DNA of 64,000 bases from Agrobacterium tumefaciens (GTDB lineage: Bacteria > Pseudomonadota > Alphaproteobacteria > Rhizobiales > Rhizobiaceae): the NCBI RefSeq assembly GCF_009649785.1, contig NZ_WJOK01000014.1, positions 62,001 to 126,000 of the forward strand, given 5' to 3'. Both the position numbers and the translations under genes were made by a program. Shown here in pieces: positions 20,275-28,971 of the stretch. The notes beneath the pieces were generated by a model. It did no database searches. It had not been told where the DNA came from and saw only the letters and a list, made by a program, of their open reading frames with translations. Every line of letters begins with the position of its first letter. The stretch's first letter is position 1.

Positions 20275-20712
20275 ATGACCATCATACGAAATGCCCTCGT
20301 CCCGGAACTAGCCGTCAGCGACTGGCAGAAAAGCCGCGCTTTTTATTGCGACCTGATCGGTTTTCATGTGGTTTATGAGCGCGCCGAAGAGGGCTTTGCC
20401 TATCTGGCGCTGGGTGATGCGCAGCTGATGATCGACCAGATCGGTGCGACCCGGACCTTCGTGGCGGAAAATGCAGCGCTTGAATTTCCGCTGGGCCGCG
20501 GCATGAATCTGCAACTTGCCGTTCCTTCCCTGCTGCCAATCCTCGCGCGGCTTGAGCGGGCCTCGATCGATCTTGTCCTGCCGTCAGAGGAAAAATGGTA
20601 CAGGCGCGGCACAGTCGAGGTCGGCAACCGGCAATTCATCGTTGCCGATCCGGACGGTTACCTGCTCCGCCCGTTCGAAAGCCTCGGCGAACGCCCCTTC
20701 CGGTTCGGTTGA
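20275..20712 (+). CDS. VOC-superfamily (glyoxalase/bleomycin-resistance-like) protein
   Basis: A 145-residue single-module vicinal-oxygen-chelate protein. It starts NALVPELAVSDWQKSRAFYC, with the typical first beta strand and helix, contains GFAYLALGDAQLMI, and ends with the metal-site region RQFIVADPDGYLLRPFESLG (candidate Glu ligand). These proteins often act as drug-binding resistance proteins or small isomerases/dioxygenases; the specific role is not readable. A strong AAAGGAGACC precedes the ATG. It is seven bases upstream of the HAD gene, so the two are likely an operon. Confidence 0.88.
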   Translation: MTIIRNALVPELAVSDWQKSRAFYCDLIGFHVVYERAEEGFAYLALGDAQLMIDQIGATRTFVAENAALEFPLGRGMNLQLAVPSLLPILARLERASIDLVLPSEEKWYRRGTVEVGNRQFIVADPDGYLLRPFESLGERPFRFG

Positions 20713-20718
20713 GCCGCC

Positions 20719-21393
20719 ATGCTGCCTTTTCTCCCGCATGCTGTCGTTTTCGACATGGACGGATTGCTGATCGAAAGCGAGACGCTTTATCGCGATTCCT
20801 TTCTGGCCGCGTCAGATGAGGGCGGCCACGGAATGCGGGTAGAGACCTATCAGAAGGTCTGCGGCAGCCCGTGGGATGTCATTACCGGCACCATTTTCGC
20901 CGATTATGGCGCGGATTTTCCGATCGACAGCTTCCGTGACGCCTGGCTCCGGCATCTTGCCGTGATGATGGCGGAAGGCGTGGCGCTGAAACCCGGCGTC
21001 GTCGAAATCCTCGATCTTCTCGACAGGCTCGATATACGCCGCGCCATCGCCACCTCCTCGCGGCACGATTCCGTCACACGTCATCTCGGCCCCTATGACC
21101 TGCTCAAACGTTTCGATACCATTGTCGCCCGCGGCGACTATTCGGAGCCGAAGCCGTCGCCCATGCCATATCTTACTGCCGCAAAACGTCTCGGCATCGA
21201 TCCGGGCCGTTGCCTGGCGCTGGAGGATTCCTGGCACGGCGTGCGCTCCGCCTCCTCGGCGGGCATGATGACGATCATGGTGCCGGATGTCGCGCCGCCG
21301 ACCGAGGAAATGCGGGAAAAATGCATTGCCGTTTCAACCGACCTTCATGCGGTTGCCGGCCTCCTGCAACAGGCGCCGTTATCAGAGGCATGA
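20719..21393 (+). CDS. HAD-superfamily hydrolase (beta-phosphoglucomutase/phosphatase type)
   Basis: A 224-residue haloacid-dehalogenase phosphatase. Motif I is VFDMDGLLIESETL (nucleophile Asp and acid/base Asp), motif II is AIATSSRH, the motif III Lys lies in SEPKPSPMPYL, and motif IV is LALEDSWHGVRSA. The helical cap between motifs I and II is that of the PGMB-like subclass I enzymes. The substrate is a small phosphorylated metabolite but not predictable. The Shine-Dalgarno is weak, so translation may depend on the upstream VOC gene. Confidence 0.92.
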   Translation: MLPFLPHAVVFDMDGLLIESETLYRDSFLAASDEGGHGMRVETYQKVCGSPWDVITGTIFADYGADFPIDSFRDAWLRHLAVMMAEGVALKPGVVEILDLLDRLDIRRAIATSSRHDSVTRHLGPYDLLKRFDTIVARGDYSEPKPSPMPYLTAAKRLGIDPGRCLALEDSWHGVRSASSAGMMTIMVPDVAPPTEEMREKCIAVSTDLHAVAGLLQQAPLSEA

Positions 21394-21426
21394 AGGCGCG
21401 TCACATGCCTTTAGCCATTGGTCTTT

Positions 21427-21603
21427 ATGGAGCCATATAGGCTGACAGGACGATCCTGCCCGAATTCATTTGTCGGCACATCCATAAACGGAGCGGCGCT
21501 GATATTGCTCGCTCTTTCCGCATTTGAGATTACCCTGCGGCAGGTCATGACGCCGGTGGCCGCCATTCTAGCAGCTATGCTCTCTATCGTTTTGCTCTCA
21601 TAA
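21427..21603 (+). CDS. Possible small membrane peptide (weak)
   Basis: A 58-codon frame whose product has two hydrophobic stretches (AALILLALSAFEI and VAAILAAMLSIVLLS). There is no good Shine-Dalgarno and no family resemblance, so this may be chance. The rest of the 21394-21656 gap contains only GC-rich imperfect hairpins after 21604. Confidence 0.3.
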   Translation: MEPYRLTGRSCPNSFVGTSINGAALILLALSAFEITLRQVMTPVAAILAAMLSIVLLS

Positions 21604-21656
21604 TCGCGGCAGCGGCAGAGCCGCAGCGGTAGGGCCGCGTCCCTCCCCGCAAACTG

Positions 21657-21962
21657 TCAAACCGACGGTTTAAAACGCCACTTGCGCTCTATCGATGCTT
21701 CGATGTCGAGACCGTTATAATGGGCGAGCAGCAAAACGTGGCCGAGGAGATCGGCGGTTTCGTCGGCAAGATCGAGTTTCATCTCCTCTTCGCTTCTGCC
21801 TTTGCTGCGCCCACGCCCCGTCAGCCGGTTCCAGGCCTGCGTGACCTCACCAACCTCCTCTTGGAGCTTCAGCATATACCAGTCGGGATCGCGGACGATC
21901 CCATTTTCCTCAGCGTATTTCTGTGAGGCAGCTTCAAACTGGCGCATCAAGACAGCAAGCAT
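21657..21962 (-). CDS. MazG-like nucleotide pyrophosphohydrolase
   Basis: A 101-residue all-alpha NTP pyrophosphohydrolase of the MazG-like type, which hydrolyses (d)NTPs to monophosphates and can cleanse the nucleotide pool. The Mg-binding residues are visible in LKLQEEVGEVTQAW (ExxE) and LADETADLLGHVL (ExxD). It is a single-domain form, much shorter than MazG proper. The ATG has AAAGGA eight bases upstream, and that Shine-Dalgarno lies inside a perfect LexA-type box (21965-21979). Function in nucleotide sanitation is an inference. Confidence 0.88.
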   Translation of the reverse strand: MLAVLMRQFEAASQKYAEENGIVRDPDWYMLKLQEEVGEVTQAWNRLTGRGRSKGRSEEEMKLDLADETADLLGHVLLLAHYNGLDIEASIERKWRFKPSV

Positions 21963-21964
21963 TT

Positions 21965-21979
21965 GTTCATCCTTTGTTC
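21965..21979 (-). promoter_or_regulatory. LexA/SOS box before the MazG-like gene
   Basis: GTTC-ATCCTTT-GTTC is a perfect match to the alphaproteobacterial SOS box GTTC-N7-GTTC. It ends two bases before the start codon of the minus-strand pyrophosphohydrolase gene and overlaps its RBS, so bound LexA would block transcription at or just past the start site. Confidence 0.55.
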
Positions 21980-22100
21980 GTGAGATACAACTCTGATCAC
22001 GATTCTCCGGCGGCGTCGATTCGAAAGCGTATCGTGCGATAATCAGCTGAAATTTCCGCGACAGGTGCCTGCATGCGGGATAAAGAGGTATTCGAAACCC

Positions 22101-22892
22101 ATGCAGTCACCCATGCCTCTCCTCGATTTTTTCTCGGCTCTCATCACCGCGCATAGTCCGACGCTGCTCGCCATGTTTGCGGGCGCCGCCTTTCTCGCCG
22201 GACTTGCCCGCGGCTTTTCCGGCTTTGGTGCGGCCCTCATCTTCATTCCGCTGGCAAGCGCCATTGTCGGCCCGCGCATCGCCTCGGTGGTTCTTCTTGT
22301 GGTGGACGGCGTTTTGACGCTCGGCATGATACCGCCGGCCTGGCGCATGGCCGACCGGCGTGAAGTCTTCACCATGGCAGCCGGTGCGCTTGTCGGCGTC
22401 CCGCTTGGAACGCTGCTGCTTTCCGGTGGGGATCCGCTCACCCTGCGCTGGATCATTTCCATCGTGGTTGTCGTGCTGCTGTTATTTCTCGTTTCCGGCT
22501 GGCGTTACAGCGGCCGGCCGAAAACACCGCTCACCCTGTTCACCGGGCTTGTTGCCGGGCTGTTTTCGGGTGCGGCGCAACTGGGCGGTCCACCCATCGT
22601 CGCCTATTGGCTTGGCGGCGCCCTCAAGGGCGCTTTCGTGCGCGCCAATGTCATTCTCTATTTCGCGATTTCGACCGTGATCTCGGCCACCAGCTATTTT
22701 TTTGGTGGCCTGTTCACCGCTGACGTCTTTGTTTTTTTCCTGCTGGCCCTGCCGTTTTACGGGGCGGGTCTTTATGCCGGTGCGCGGCTGCACGGGCTTG
22801 CCGACGAGGCGGCGTTCAGGCGCATCTGCTACGGCCTGATCGCAATTTCCGCCGTCATCGGCCTGCCGCTATTTGATTCGCTGCTGAAATAG
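22101..22892 (+). CDS. TSUP-family (TauE/SafE) membrane permease
   Basis: A 263-residue sulfite-exporter-type permease with about eight hydrophobic helices. The two family repeats are recognisable: FLAGLARGFSGFGAALIFIP near the N-terminus and GLVAGLFSGAAQLGGPPIVAYW in the second half. TSUP proteins move sulfite, sulfoacetate, taurine-derived or other small anions; the substrate here is unknown. The chosen ATG 22101 has GAGG twelve bases upstream, and ATG 22113 is an alternative. It converges with pdxH. Confidence 0.9.
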   Translation: MQSPMPLLDFFSALITAHSPTLLAMFAGAAFLAGLARGFSGFGAALIFIPLASAIVGPRIASVVLLVVDGVLTLGMIPPAWRMADRREVFTMAAGALVGVPLGTLLLSGGDPLTLRWIISIVVVVLLLFLVSGWRYSGRPKTPLTLFTGLVAGLFSGAAQLGGPPIVAYWLGGALKGAFVRANVILYFAISTVISATSYFFGGLFTADVFVFFLLALPFYGAGLYAGARLHGLADEAAFRRICYGLIAISAVIGLPLFDSLLK

Positions 22893-22923
22893 GCAGGCAA
22901 GGACGGCCTGCCTCCTGCAGCTT

Positions 22924-23544
22924 TCAAGGATACATGCGGACCTTGGACCACGGTTCATCCGGCGTCTCGCGGCGGAATTCGACACGGTCGTGCAGGCGGA
23001 ACTTGCGGTCGTGCCAGAACTCGATGCTGACCGGGCGAATGCGGAAACCGGACCAGTAGGAGGGGCGCGGAATATCGCCGATCGCATATTTCGCGGTGTA
23101 TTCGGCAACCGCCTTTTCCAGCGCAAACCGGCCTTCCAGCGGCCGCGACTGCTTCGACGCCCAGGCGCCGATGCGGCTTCCGCGCGGACGCGAGGCGTAA
23201 TAGCTATCCGCTTCCGCGTCGGTAACGATCTCCACCTTGCCGCGCAGACGCACCTGCCGGCGCAGGCTTTTCCAGTGGAAACACATGGCCGCTTTTTTCT
23301 GGCCCAGGATCTCGCGCCCCTTCTGGCTTTCGAAATTCGTATAGAAAACGAAGCCGCGATCGTCGACGTCCTTCAGCAGCACCATGCGCACATTCGGCAG
23401 GCCGTTTTCATCGACGGTTGCGAGTGCTACCGCGTTCGGATCGTTGATTTCGGAGGCCGTCGCGTCCTTCAGCCATTCGGCAAAAAGCGTGAACGGTTCA
23501 TTTTCTTCAGTGAAGTCACTGGATGTTAACCCCGTTTCCGACAT
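22924..23544 (-). CDS. pdxH: Pyridoxamine 5'-phosphate oxidase
   Basis: A 206-residue FMN enzyme that oxidises pyridoxamine or pyridoxine 5'-phosphate to PLP, the final step of vitamin B6 synthesis. FMN- and substrate-binding motifs are present: [56 protein letters not shown] and the C-terminal [10 protein letters not shown] ending VRMYP. Length is standard. It reads divergently from the lipoprotein gene at 23601. Confidence 0.97.
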   Translation of the reverse strand: MSETGLTSSDFTEENEPFTLFAEWLKDATASEINDPNAVALATVDENGLPNVRMVLLKDVDDRGFVFYTNFESQKGREILGQKKAAMCFHWKSLRRQVRLRGKVEIVTDAEADSYYASRPRGSRIGAWASKQSRPLEGRFALEKAVAEYTAKYAIGDIPRPSYWSGFRIRPVSIEFWHDRKFRLHDRVEFRRETPDEPWSKVRMYP

Positions 23545-23600
23545 ATTGACTAAAATGCTCCCGAGCTGATTTGGACCCCAGAGATGATCTCTGGCGAAAG

Positions 23601-24050
23601 ATGGTGACCGTCATAGCAAAGTCGAACAGTCGAACAAAGGGCCTCCTTTCATCGATAGCGGAAGTTTCCGCCATCGTGTCAATGCTTGTGGTGCTGAGCG
23701 GATGCGTCAGCCTTGACCTGTTCGGCGGCGACAAGGTCGATCGCTCGCTTTCCACCGCCTCCGTTCCCAACCAGCCCAATAATAACCCGCAGACCGACGA
23801 CGCGACCATCCGCAATGCGGTCACATCGGCGGATCTCACCAAACTCGCGGAACAGCCCCTGCCCTGGGCCAATGCCGCAACCGGCAGCGCTGGTGTCGTC
23901 ACCACCATTCACGAAGACAAGTCCAGCGGTTTCGTCTGCCGCGATTTCAAGACGACGCGCCACTCTTTCGAAGGTGTGGCGAGTTATGCCGGACAGGCCT
24001 GCCTGTCGGAAACCGGCGAATGGTTACTCACCCGCTTCGAACAGAAATAA
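23601..24050 (+). CDS. RT0821/Lpp0805-type surface lipoprotein
   Basis: A 149-residue predicted lipoprotein. The signal peptide ends in the lipobox VLSGC (Cys about residue 34). The C-terminal domain, [25 protein letters not shown] (quoted in two overlapping parts: [11 protein letters not shown] and [17 protein letters not shown]), matches the RT0821/Lpp0805 family of surface antigens related to the 17-kDa rickettsial antigen. The glycine-zipper segment usual in the 17-kDa antigen is missing. Start ATG 23601 is chosen over an upstream TTG; its SD is weak. Role in envelope structure is inferred. Confidence 0.82.
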   Translation: MVTVIAKSNSRTKGLLSSIAEVSAIVSMLVVLSGCVSLDLFGGDKVDRSLSTASVPNQPNNNPQTDDATIRNAVTSADLTKLAEQPLPWANAATGSAGVVTTIHEDKSSGFVCRDFKTTRHSFEGVASYAGQACLSETGEWLLTRFEQK

Positions 24051-24262
24051 ACTGTTTACCCTGGCGCGCGGAATTAATCCGGCCGCATGGCGGCGCGCAT
24101 TCCCCGTAAACAACTGCTTAGCAACTTATTGCCACAGTCGACGTTGTTTGAACCGAGGGCATGCATGCGAATGATCGCAGGCATCCCTTTTCGGAGGGGT
24201 TTGTTTCAGGATTGCGCCATGAGCGGCTGCACGTGCCTGAGCCAACGTAACTGGTGTTTCGC

Positions 24263-25372
24263 ATGCGCGATCCGTATTCTATCCTCGGCTTAAAACGTGA
24301 CGCTCGTCACGAAGACATCAAGGCTGCCTGGCGCACGAAGGCGAAAACCGTCCATCCGGACGCCAATCGCGATGACCCTGACGCGTCGGCGCGATTCGCC
24401 GAGGTCGGGCAGGCCTACGATCTTCTGAAAGACCCCAAAAAGCGCGATCTTTACGACCAGGCCCGCAAGGCGGCCGAGAAAAAGCAGCGCGGCGAAACAA
24501 TCATGCAGCAGCGGGAGGCGGCGCGCGAGGCCGCCGAGCGCGCCAGGGCCGCTGAGAAGCTGATGGAGGAACTGGCCCGTGCGGATGCCCGCAACAGGGC
24601 GCAAACCGGCCAGAAAGCCGATGCAAAACCCGAAACGGCCGAAGATATCGTCGAGCGGATTTTCGGCGCAGACGCGCAGAACGACCCCAAGGTGCAGCAG
24701 GCAGCCGAAGCGGCGAAAGCCGCAGCCACGGGCGTTAAAGGCGATGCGCCCGGTGCTGGCGAGACCACGCAGACGTCTGCAAGCGAAACCGCAGCCGCCT
24801 CGCTCGCCGCCAATCTCTTCAGCGCTCTCGTGCGTCGCTTCCGCCCCCCGCAGACGCCGCCGGAAAAGGCACCTGACATCACGGCGGAAGCCACCGTTAC
24901 GGTCACCGAACTTCTGGAGCGCAAATGGATCACCGTATCCCTTGCCGACGAACGCGAGGTACGCTTCCAGCTTGAACCCGGCATGACGGACGGTCATGTG
25001 GTGCGACTAAAGGGCCAGGGGCTGAAGCTGCCGAACATTGCGCGTGGCGATCTGGCCGTCACGTTGCTGGCGGCACGCGACGACGCCTTTTCCCTTCGCG
25101 GCTTCGATATTCATACGACGCTGCCAATCTCTCTCAGTGACGCGGTTCTGGGTTGCGAGACGAGTATCCGGACGCCGCTTGGCGAGGAAACCGTCACCAT
25201 TCCTGCTTGGTCCGGCTCCGATCGCGAGCTGCGGCTTGCCGAAAAGGGGCTTGCGGACGGCAAGGGCGGATATGGCGATCTCGTCATCGAATTGCGCATC
25301 ATCCTGCTCGAAAAGCCGGACGAGAAGGTAACCGACCTCATGCGCCACATGCGCGAAGGCCTTTATTTGTAA
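24263..25372 (+). CDS. J-domain co-chaperone (CbpA/DnaJ-like, no zinc finger)
   Basis: A 369-residue protein with an N-terminal J domain (DPYSILGLKRDARHEDIKAA, HPD in KTVHPDANRD) that should stimulate an Hsp70 partner. A charged Ala/Glu/Lys-rich linker occupies about residues 70-200 and two DnaJ-type C-terminal substrate-binding domains follow (VRFQLEPGMTDGHVVRLKGQ, PLGEETVTIPAWSGSDRELRL). The Cys-rich zinc finger of DnaJ is absent and the G/F region is replaced by the long linker, which makes it unlike classic CbpA. It lies about 130 bp upstream of fabI. Confidence 0.92.
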   Translation: MRDPYSILGLKRDARHEDIKAAWRTKAKTVHPDANRDDPDASARFAEVGQAYDLLKDPKKRDLYDQARKAAEKKQRGETIMQQREAAREAAERARAAEKLMEELARADARNRAQTGQKADAKPETAEDIVERIFGADAQNDPKVQQAAEAAKAAATGVKGDAPGAGETTQTSASETAAASLAANLFSALVRRFRPPQTPPEKAPDITAEATVTVTELLERKWITVSLADEREVRFQLEPGMTDGHVVRLKGQGLKLPNIARGDLAVTLLAARDDAFSLRGFDIHTTLPISLSDAVLGCETSIRTPLGEETVTIPAWSGSDRELRLAEKGLADGKGGYGDLVIELRIILLEKPDEKVTDLMRHMREGLYL

Positions 25373-25503
25373 AAGTTTTGCGAATAGGCGGGACAACGCA
25401 CCCTTTGTTACGTTCCCTAACAGTAGATGATCCTCGGCAATCTTGAACAGGATTGCAGCCTATGCCATAGGCAGGATCAATCGAAAGTATCAGGGAGCAT
25501 ACA

Positions 25504-26322
25504 ATGGCTCAGGCATCCGGCCTTATGGCTGGCAAACGCGGCATCATCTTGGGTGTCGCCAATAATCGTTCAATCGCTTGGGGCATTGCCAAGGCTTGCG
25601 CGGACGCGGGCGCGGAAATCGCGCTCACCTGGCAGGGCGACGCGCTGAAGAAGCGTGTTGAACCGCTGGCGCAGGAACTGGGCGCCTTCATGGCCGGCCA
25701 CTGTGACGTGACCGACCTCGAGACGATCGATGCGGTTTTTGCCGGGCTGGAAAAGCATTGGGGCAAGATCGATTTCGTCGTGCACGCCATCGCCTTTTCC
25801 GACAAGGACGAGCTGACCGGCCGTTATCTCGACACCAGCCGCGACAACTTCAACCGCACCATGGACATTTCCGTCTTCTCGCTGGCCGCCGTTGCCAAGC
25901 GGGCAGAGCCGATCATGAATGATGGCGGTTCGATCATCACGCTCACCTATTACGGTGCCGAGAAGGTCATGCCGAACTACAACGTCATGGGCGTGGCCAA
26001 GGCTGCACTCGAGGCCAGCGTGCGTTATCTCGCGGTAGACCTCGGCAGTCGCGGCATCCGCGTCAACGCGGTTTCCGCTGGCCCGATCAAGACGCTTGCG
26101 GCTTCCGGTATCGGCGATTTCCGTTACATTCTGAAATGGAACGAATACAACGCGCCGCTGAAGCGCACCGTTTCCATCGAAGAAGTCGGCAAGTCGGCGC
26201 TTTACCTGCTGTCCGACCTTTCGACGGCTGTCACCGGCGAAATCCACCACGTGGATTCCGGTTATCACACCATCGGCATGAAGGCCGTTGACGCGCCGGA
26301 TATCTCGGTGGTCAAGGACTGA
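25504..26322 (+). CDS. fabI: Enoyl-[acyl-carrier-protein] reductase (NADH), FabI
   Basis: A 272-residue short-chain dehydrogenase completing each fatty-acid elongation cycle. The FabI nucleotide motif is GIILGVANNRSIAWGIAKA. The catalytic Tyr-x6-Lys occurs in PNYNVMGVAKAALE, and the preceding ITLTYYGAEK and following SAGPIKTLAASGIGDF are typical. The SD GGGAG is six to seven bases from the ATG. The 131-bp upstream gap holds a palindrome, GCCTATGCCATAGGC, of unknown function. It is followed by a phosphatase gene 31 bp on. Confidence 0.97.
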   Translation: MAQASGLMAGKRGIILGVANNRSIAWGIAKACADAGAEIALTWQGDALKKRVEPLAQELGAFMAGHCDVTDLETIDAVFAGLEKHWGKIDFVVHAIAFSDKDELTGRYLDTSRDNFNRTMDISVFSLAAVAKRAEPIMNDGGSIITLTYYGAEKVMPNYNVMGVAKAALEASVRYLAVDLGSRGIRVNAVSAGPIKTLAASGIGDFRYILKWNEYNAPLKRTVSIEEVGKSALYLLSDLSTAVTGEIHHVDSGYHTIGMKAVDAPDISVVKD

Positions 26323-26353
26323 GCCGACCGAACTTTGAAACAGGGGTATCGCC

Positions 26354-26947
26354 TTGCTCGTCTATGTGATCCGGCACGGACAAACGGACTGGAATGCGAT
26401 ACGCCGGCTTCAGGGCCAGAAAGACATTCCGCTCAATGATTTCGGCCGCGCGCAAGCGGTCGGCAACGGCAAGGTTCTGGCGCAAATTCTCGGCGACTCC
26501 GCGCGTGATTTCGATTACGTGGCAAGCCCGCTCGGGCGCACGCGCGAGACCATGGAGCTGATGCGCGGAGCGATGGGGCTCGATCCCCACGCATACCGTA
26601 CCGATGACCGCCTCGTCGAAGTTTCCTTCGGCGACTGGGAAGGCCTGACACTGCCGGAACTGAAAAAAGAATTTCCCGACCGGGTAAAGGCGCGCAAGGC
26701 CAACAAGTGGGACTTCATTCCCCCCGGCCAGCATGCCGAAAGCTATGAAATCCTGTCCTGGCGTATTGGCGCATGGCTTTCCTCAGTCGAGGTGCCGACG
26801 GTATGTGTCTGCCACGGCGGCGTGATCCGCTCGATCTTCCGCCTGGTTTCCGGCATGGACAAGGATGAAGCCTCTACGACGCAGATCCCGCAGGACCGGA
26901 TTTTGAAGGTCGAGATCGACAGGAACAGTGCTGAGTGGATTTCGTGA
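26354..26947 (+). CDS. Histidine-phosphatase (phosphoglycerate-mutase-like) family protein, TTG start
   Basis: A 197-residue histidine phosphatase. The phospho-accepting His lies in VIRHGQTDWN, with the second catalytic region at VCVCHGGVIRSIFR and Arg/Glu residues in ASPLGRTRETM and VSFGDWEGLTLPE. It could be a broad-specificity phosphatase or a cobalamin/alpha-ribazole-type phosphatase; nothing nearby decides. The TTG start has AGGGG seven bases upstream. It probably shares the fabI transcript and is followed by a RIME-like repeat. Confidence 0.9.
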   Translation: MLVYVIRHGQTDWNAIRRLQGQKDIPLNDFGRAQAVGNGKVLAQILGDSARDFDYVASPLGRTRETMELMRGAMGLDPHAYRTDDRLVEVSFGDWEGLTLPELKKEFPDRVKARKANKWDFIPPGQHAESYEILSWRIGAWLSSVEVPTVCVCHGGVIRSIFRLVSGMDKDEASTTQIPQDRILKVEIDRNSAEWIS

Positions 26948-26962
26948 GGGTATCGATCCTGC

Positions 26963-27078
26963 TCCGTCATTCCGGCCTCGAGCCGGAACCCGGCCAGCCC
27001 AAATCTTTAGGCTGAAAAAACCAATCCCGCCACGCAGACGCTCGTCGGCTGGATGTCGGATCAAGTCCGGCATAATGG
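26963..27078. repeat. RIME-like intergenic palindromic element (second copy)
   Basis: The element starts CCGTCATTCCGGCCTCGAGC and ends GGATCAAGTCCGGCATAATG, with AGCCCAAATCTTTAGGCTG inside. It parallels the 20000-20105 element part by part and fills the gap between the converging phosphatase and DUF1344 genes. Confidence 0.75.
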
Positions 27079-27147
27079 AAATTCTGGAGCTTCCCGACCG
27101 GGATTAGAGAGGTCTGCCTCGACAACAGGCAGAGCAGAAACCGCAGT

Positions 27148-27408
27148 TTACTGCACGACCTCGAGATCGTCGACCACGCGTTTTCCGTCCACTTCCGTGT
27201 AGAAAACAACGACCTTCACGCCTGCCTTCAGGCCTTCGAAATTGAACTCTTCCGGCACACGGTAATTCTTGCCGTCGTTCAAAGTAATGGTCAGCGCATT
27301 CACGTCGATCTTGCTGATCGTTCCCTCGACATCGACGCTCTGGGCGTAGCTGTTGATAGGCATAAGCAAGTTGGCGGTGGCCAGAAGGGCGGCAATCATC
27401 ATACGCAT
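27148..27408 (-). CDS. DUF1344 family small secreted protein
   Basis: An 86-residue protein with a signal peptide (MRMMIAALLATANLLMPINS, cleavage near AYAQ-S) and a small beta-rich mature domain, VEGTISKIDVNALTITLNDG and VVVFYTEVDGKRVVDDLEVV. This resembles DUF1344, a family of small OB-fold-like periplasmic proteins in rhizobia with no assigned role. Start ATG 27408 was chosen because it begins the signal peptide; ATG 27402 is also possible. Confidence 0.82.
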   Translation of the reverse strand: MRMMIAALLATANLLMPINSYAQSVDVEGTISKIDVNALTITLNDGKNYRVPEEFNFEGLKAGVKVVVFYTEVDGKRVVDDLEVVQ

Positions 27409-27861
27409 CGATCTAGCTTTCGTGAATTTGCGTGAAAACCTTACATGCATGAAGAATTGCCTTTCGAATGTGGCGGAAATTGCCCGCAACCATGACATTT
27501 TCGGCCCAATTGATGAACGGATTTTGGATCACGTTCAAGTCGTTAGTGATTTTTACACCGCATTTCCCGGCAATATTGGAAAACCGCGAAACAGCGTGGA
27601 AAACACCAGCACCTTTACACTTTTGTCATCTGGAAAACCCTGCGCCGTTTCCGCCGAATCATTCATCCGGCCAGTCGTCAGCCATCGTCACGCCTGTCGT
27701 TTTCCGGGCTGCTCGGCGTCGTGAACGGTGCGTCACCTTCTTATCGGACTTGCGATGAAAGAAAGGCTTTTGCCTTGGTCCGATTTTCTACTATGACAAA
27801 TCCGCTTGTTTTAAACGGCCCCTGTCCGCAGGCGCGCCCTCGTTTTCCGGTCTAGAGAAAT
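27409..27861. other. Divergent intergenic region, no gene supported
   Basis: These 453 bp separate the divergent DUF1344 and aroC genes. Base composition is lower in GC than coding DNA. Short frames exist on both strands, but none has a Shine-Dalgarno or family resemblance. No confident -35/-10 pair was found; promoters for both genes must lie here. Confidence 0.6.
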
Positions 27862-28959
27862 ATGTCGCATAACAGCTTCGGTCATCTTTTTCGCGTTACC
27901 ACCTGGGGCGAAAGCCATGGGCCCGCTTTGGGCTGTGTGGTGGACGGCTGCCCGCCCGGTATTCGCTTCACGCTTGCCGAGGTGCAGCACTGGATGGACA
28001 AGCGCAAGCCCGGCCAAAGCCGCTTCGTCACCCAGCGCCGTGAAGATGACATCGTCAAAGTCCTGTCCGGCGTGATGCTGGATGAGGACAGCGAGACGAT
28101 GATAACCACCGGCACGCCGATCTCCATGCTGATCGAAAATACCGACCAGCGTTCCAAGGATTACGGCGAGATTGCCCGCAGCTTCCGCCCCGGCCATGCC
28201 GACTTCACCTATGATCTGAAATACGGCATTCGCGACTATCGCGGCGGCGGACGCTCTTCCGCCCGCGAGACGGCGGCGCGTGTTGCCGCAGGCGCAATCG
28301 CCCGCAAGGTGGTACCGAGCCTCAACGTGCGCGGTGCGCTGGTGCAGATCGGCAAACACAAGATCAACCGCGACAATTGGGATTGGGACCAGGTCGATCA
28401 GAACCCGTTCTTCTGCCCCGATCCGGCTATGGTGCCGGTGTGGGAAGAATATCTTGACGGCATCCGCAAGGCGGGATCGTCGATCGGCGCGGTCGTCGAA
28501 GTCGTGGCGGAAGGTGTTCCGGCCGGCATCGGCGCGCCGATCTACGCCAAGCTCGATCAGGATATTGCCTCCAGCCTGATGTCGATCAACGCCGTCAAGG
28601 GCGTGGAGATTGGCGAGGGATTTGCCTCGGCCGAGCTTTCCGGCGAGGAGAATGCCGACGAGATGCGTATGGGCAATGACGGCAAATCGATTTTCCTGTC
28701 GAACCATGCCGGCGGCATTCTGGGCGGCATCGCGACTGGCGAGCCCGTCATCGCCCGCTTCGCCATCAAGCCTACCTCCTCCATTCTGACGGAGCGCCAG
28801 TCCATCGACACCGACGGCCGCAACGTGGATGTGCGCACCAAGGGCCGCCACGACCCCTGCGTCGGCATCCGCGCCGTGCCGATCGGCGAGGCGATGGTGG
28901 CCTGCACCGTTGCCGACCATTATTTGAGAGATCGTGGCCAGACCGGCCGGTTGAAGTGA
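27862..28959 (+). CDS. aroC: Chorismate synthase
   Basis: A 365-residue chorismate synthase, which converts EPSP to chorismate with reduced FMN as the last shared step of aromatic biosynthesis. All three signatures are present: [20 protein letters not shown] near the N-terminus, [20 protein letters not shown] in the middle and [18 protein letters not shown] near the C-terminus. The SD is weak (AGAGAAAT). It is 12 bp upstream of the ribB-type gene and likely cotranscribed. Confidence 0.98.
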   Translation: MSHNSFGHLFRVTTWGESHGPALGCVVDGCPPGIRFTLAEVQHWMDKRKPGQSRFVTQRREDDIVKVLSGVMLDEDSETMITTGTPISMLIENTDQRSKDYGEIARSFRPGHADFTYDLKYGIRDYRGGGRSSARETAARVAAGAIARKVVPSLNVRGALVQIGKHKINRDNWDWDQVDQNPFFCPDPAMVPVWEEYLDGIRKAGSSIGAVVEVVAEGVPAGIGAPIYAKLDQDIASSLMSINAVKGVEIGEGFASAELSGEENADEMRMGNDGKSIFLSNHAGGILGGIATGEPVIARFAIKPTSSILTERQSIDTDGRNVDVRTKGRHDPCVGIRAVPIGEAMVACTVADHYLRDRGQTGRLK

Positions 28960-28971
28960 GGTAAATCCGAA

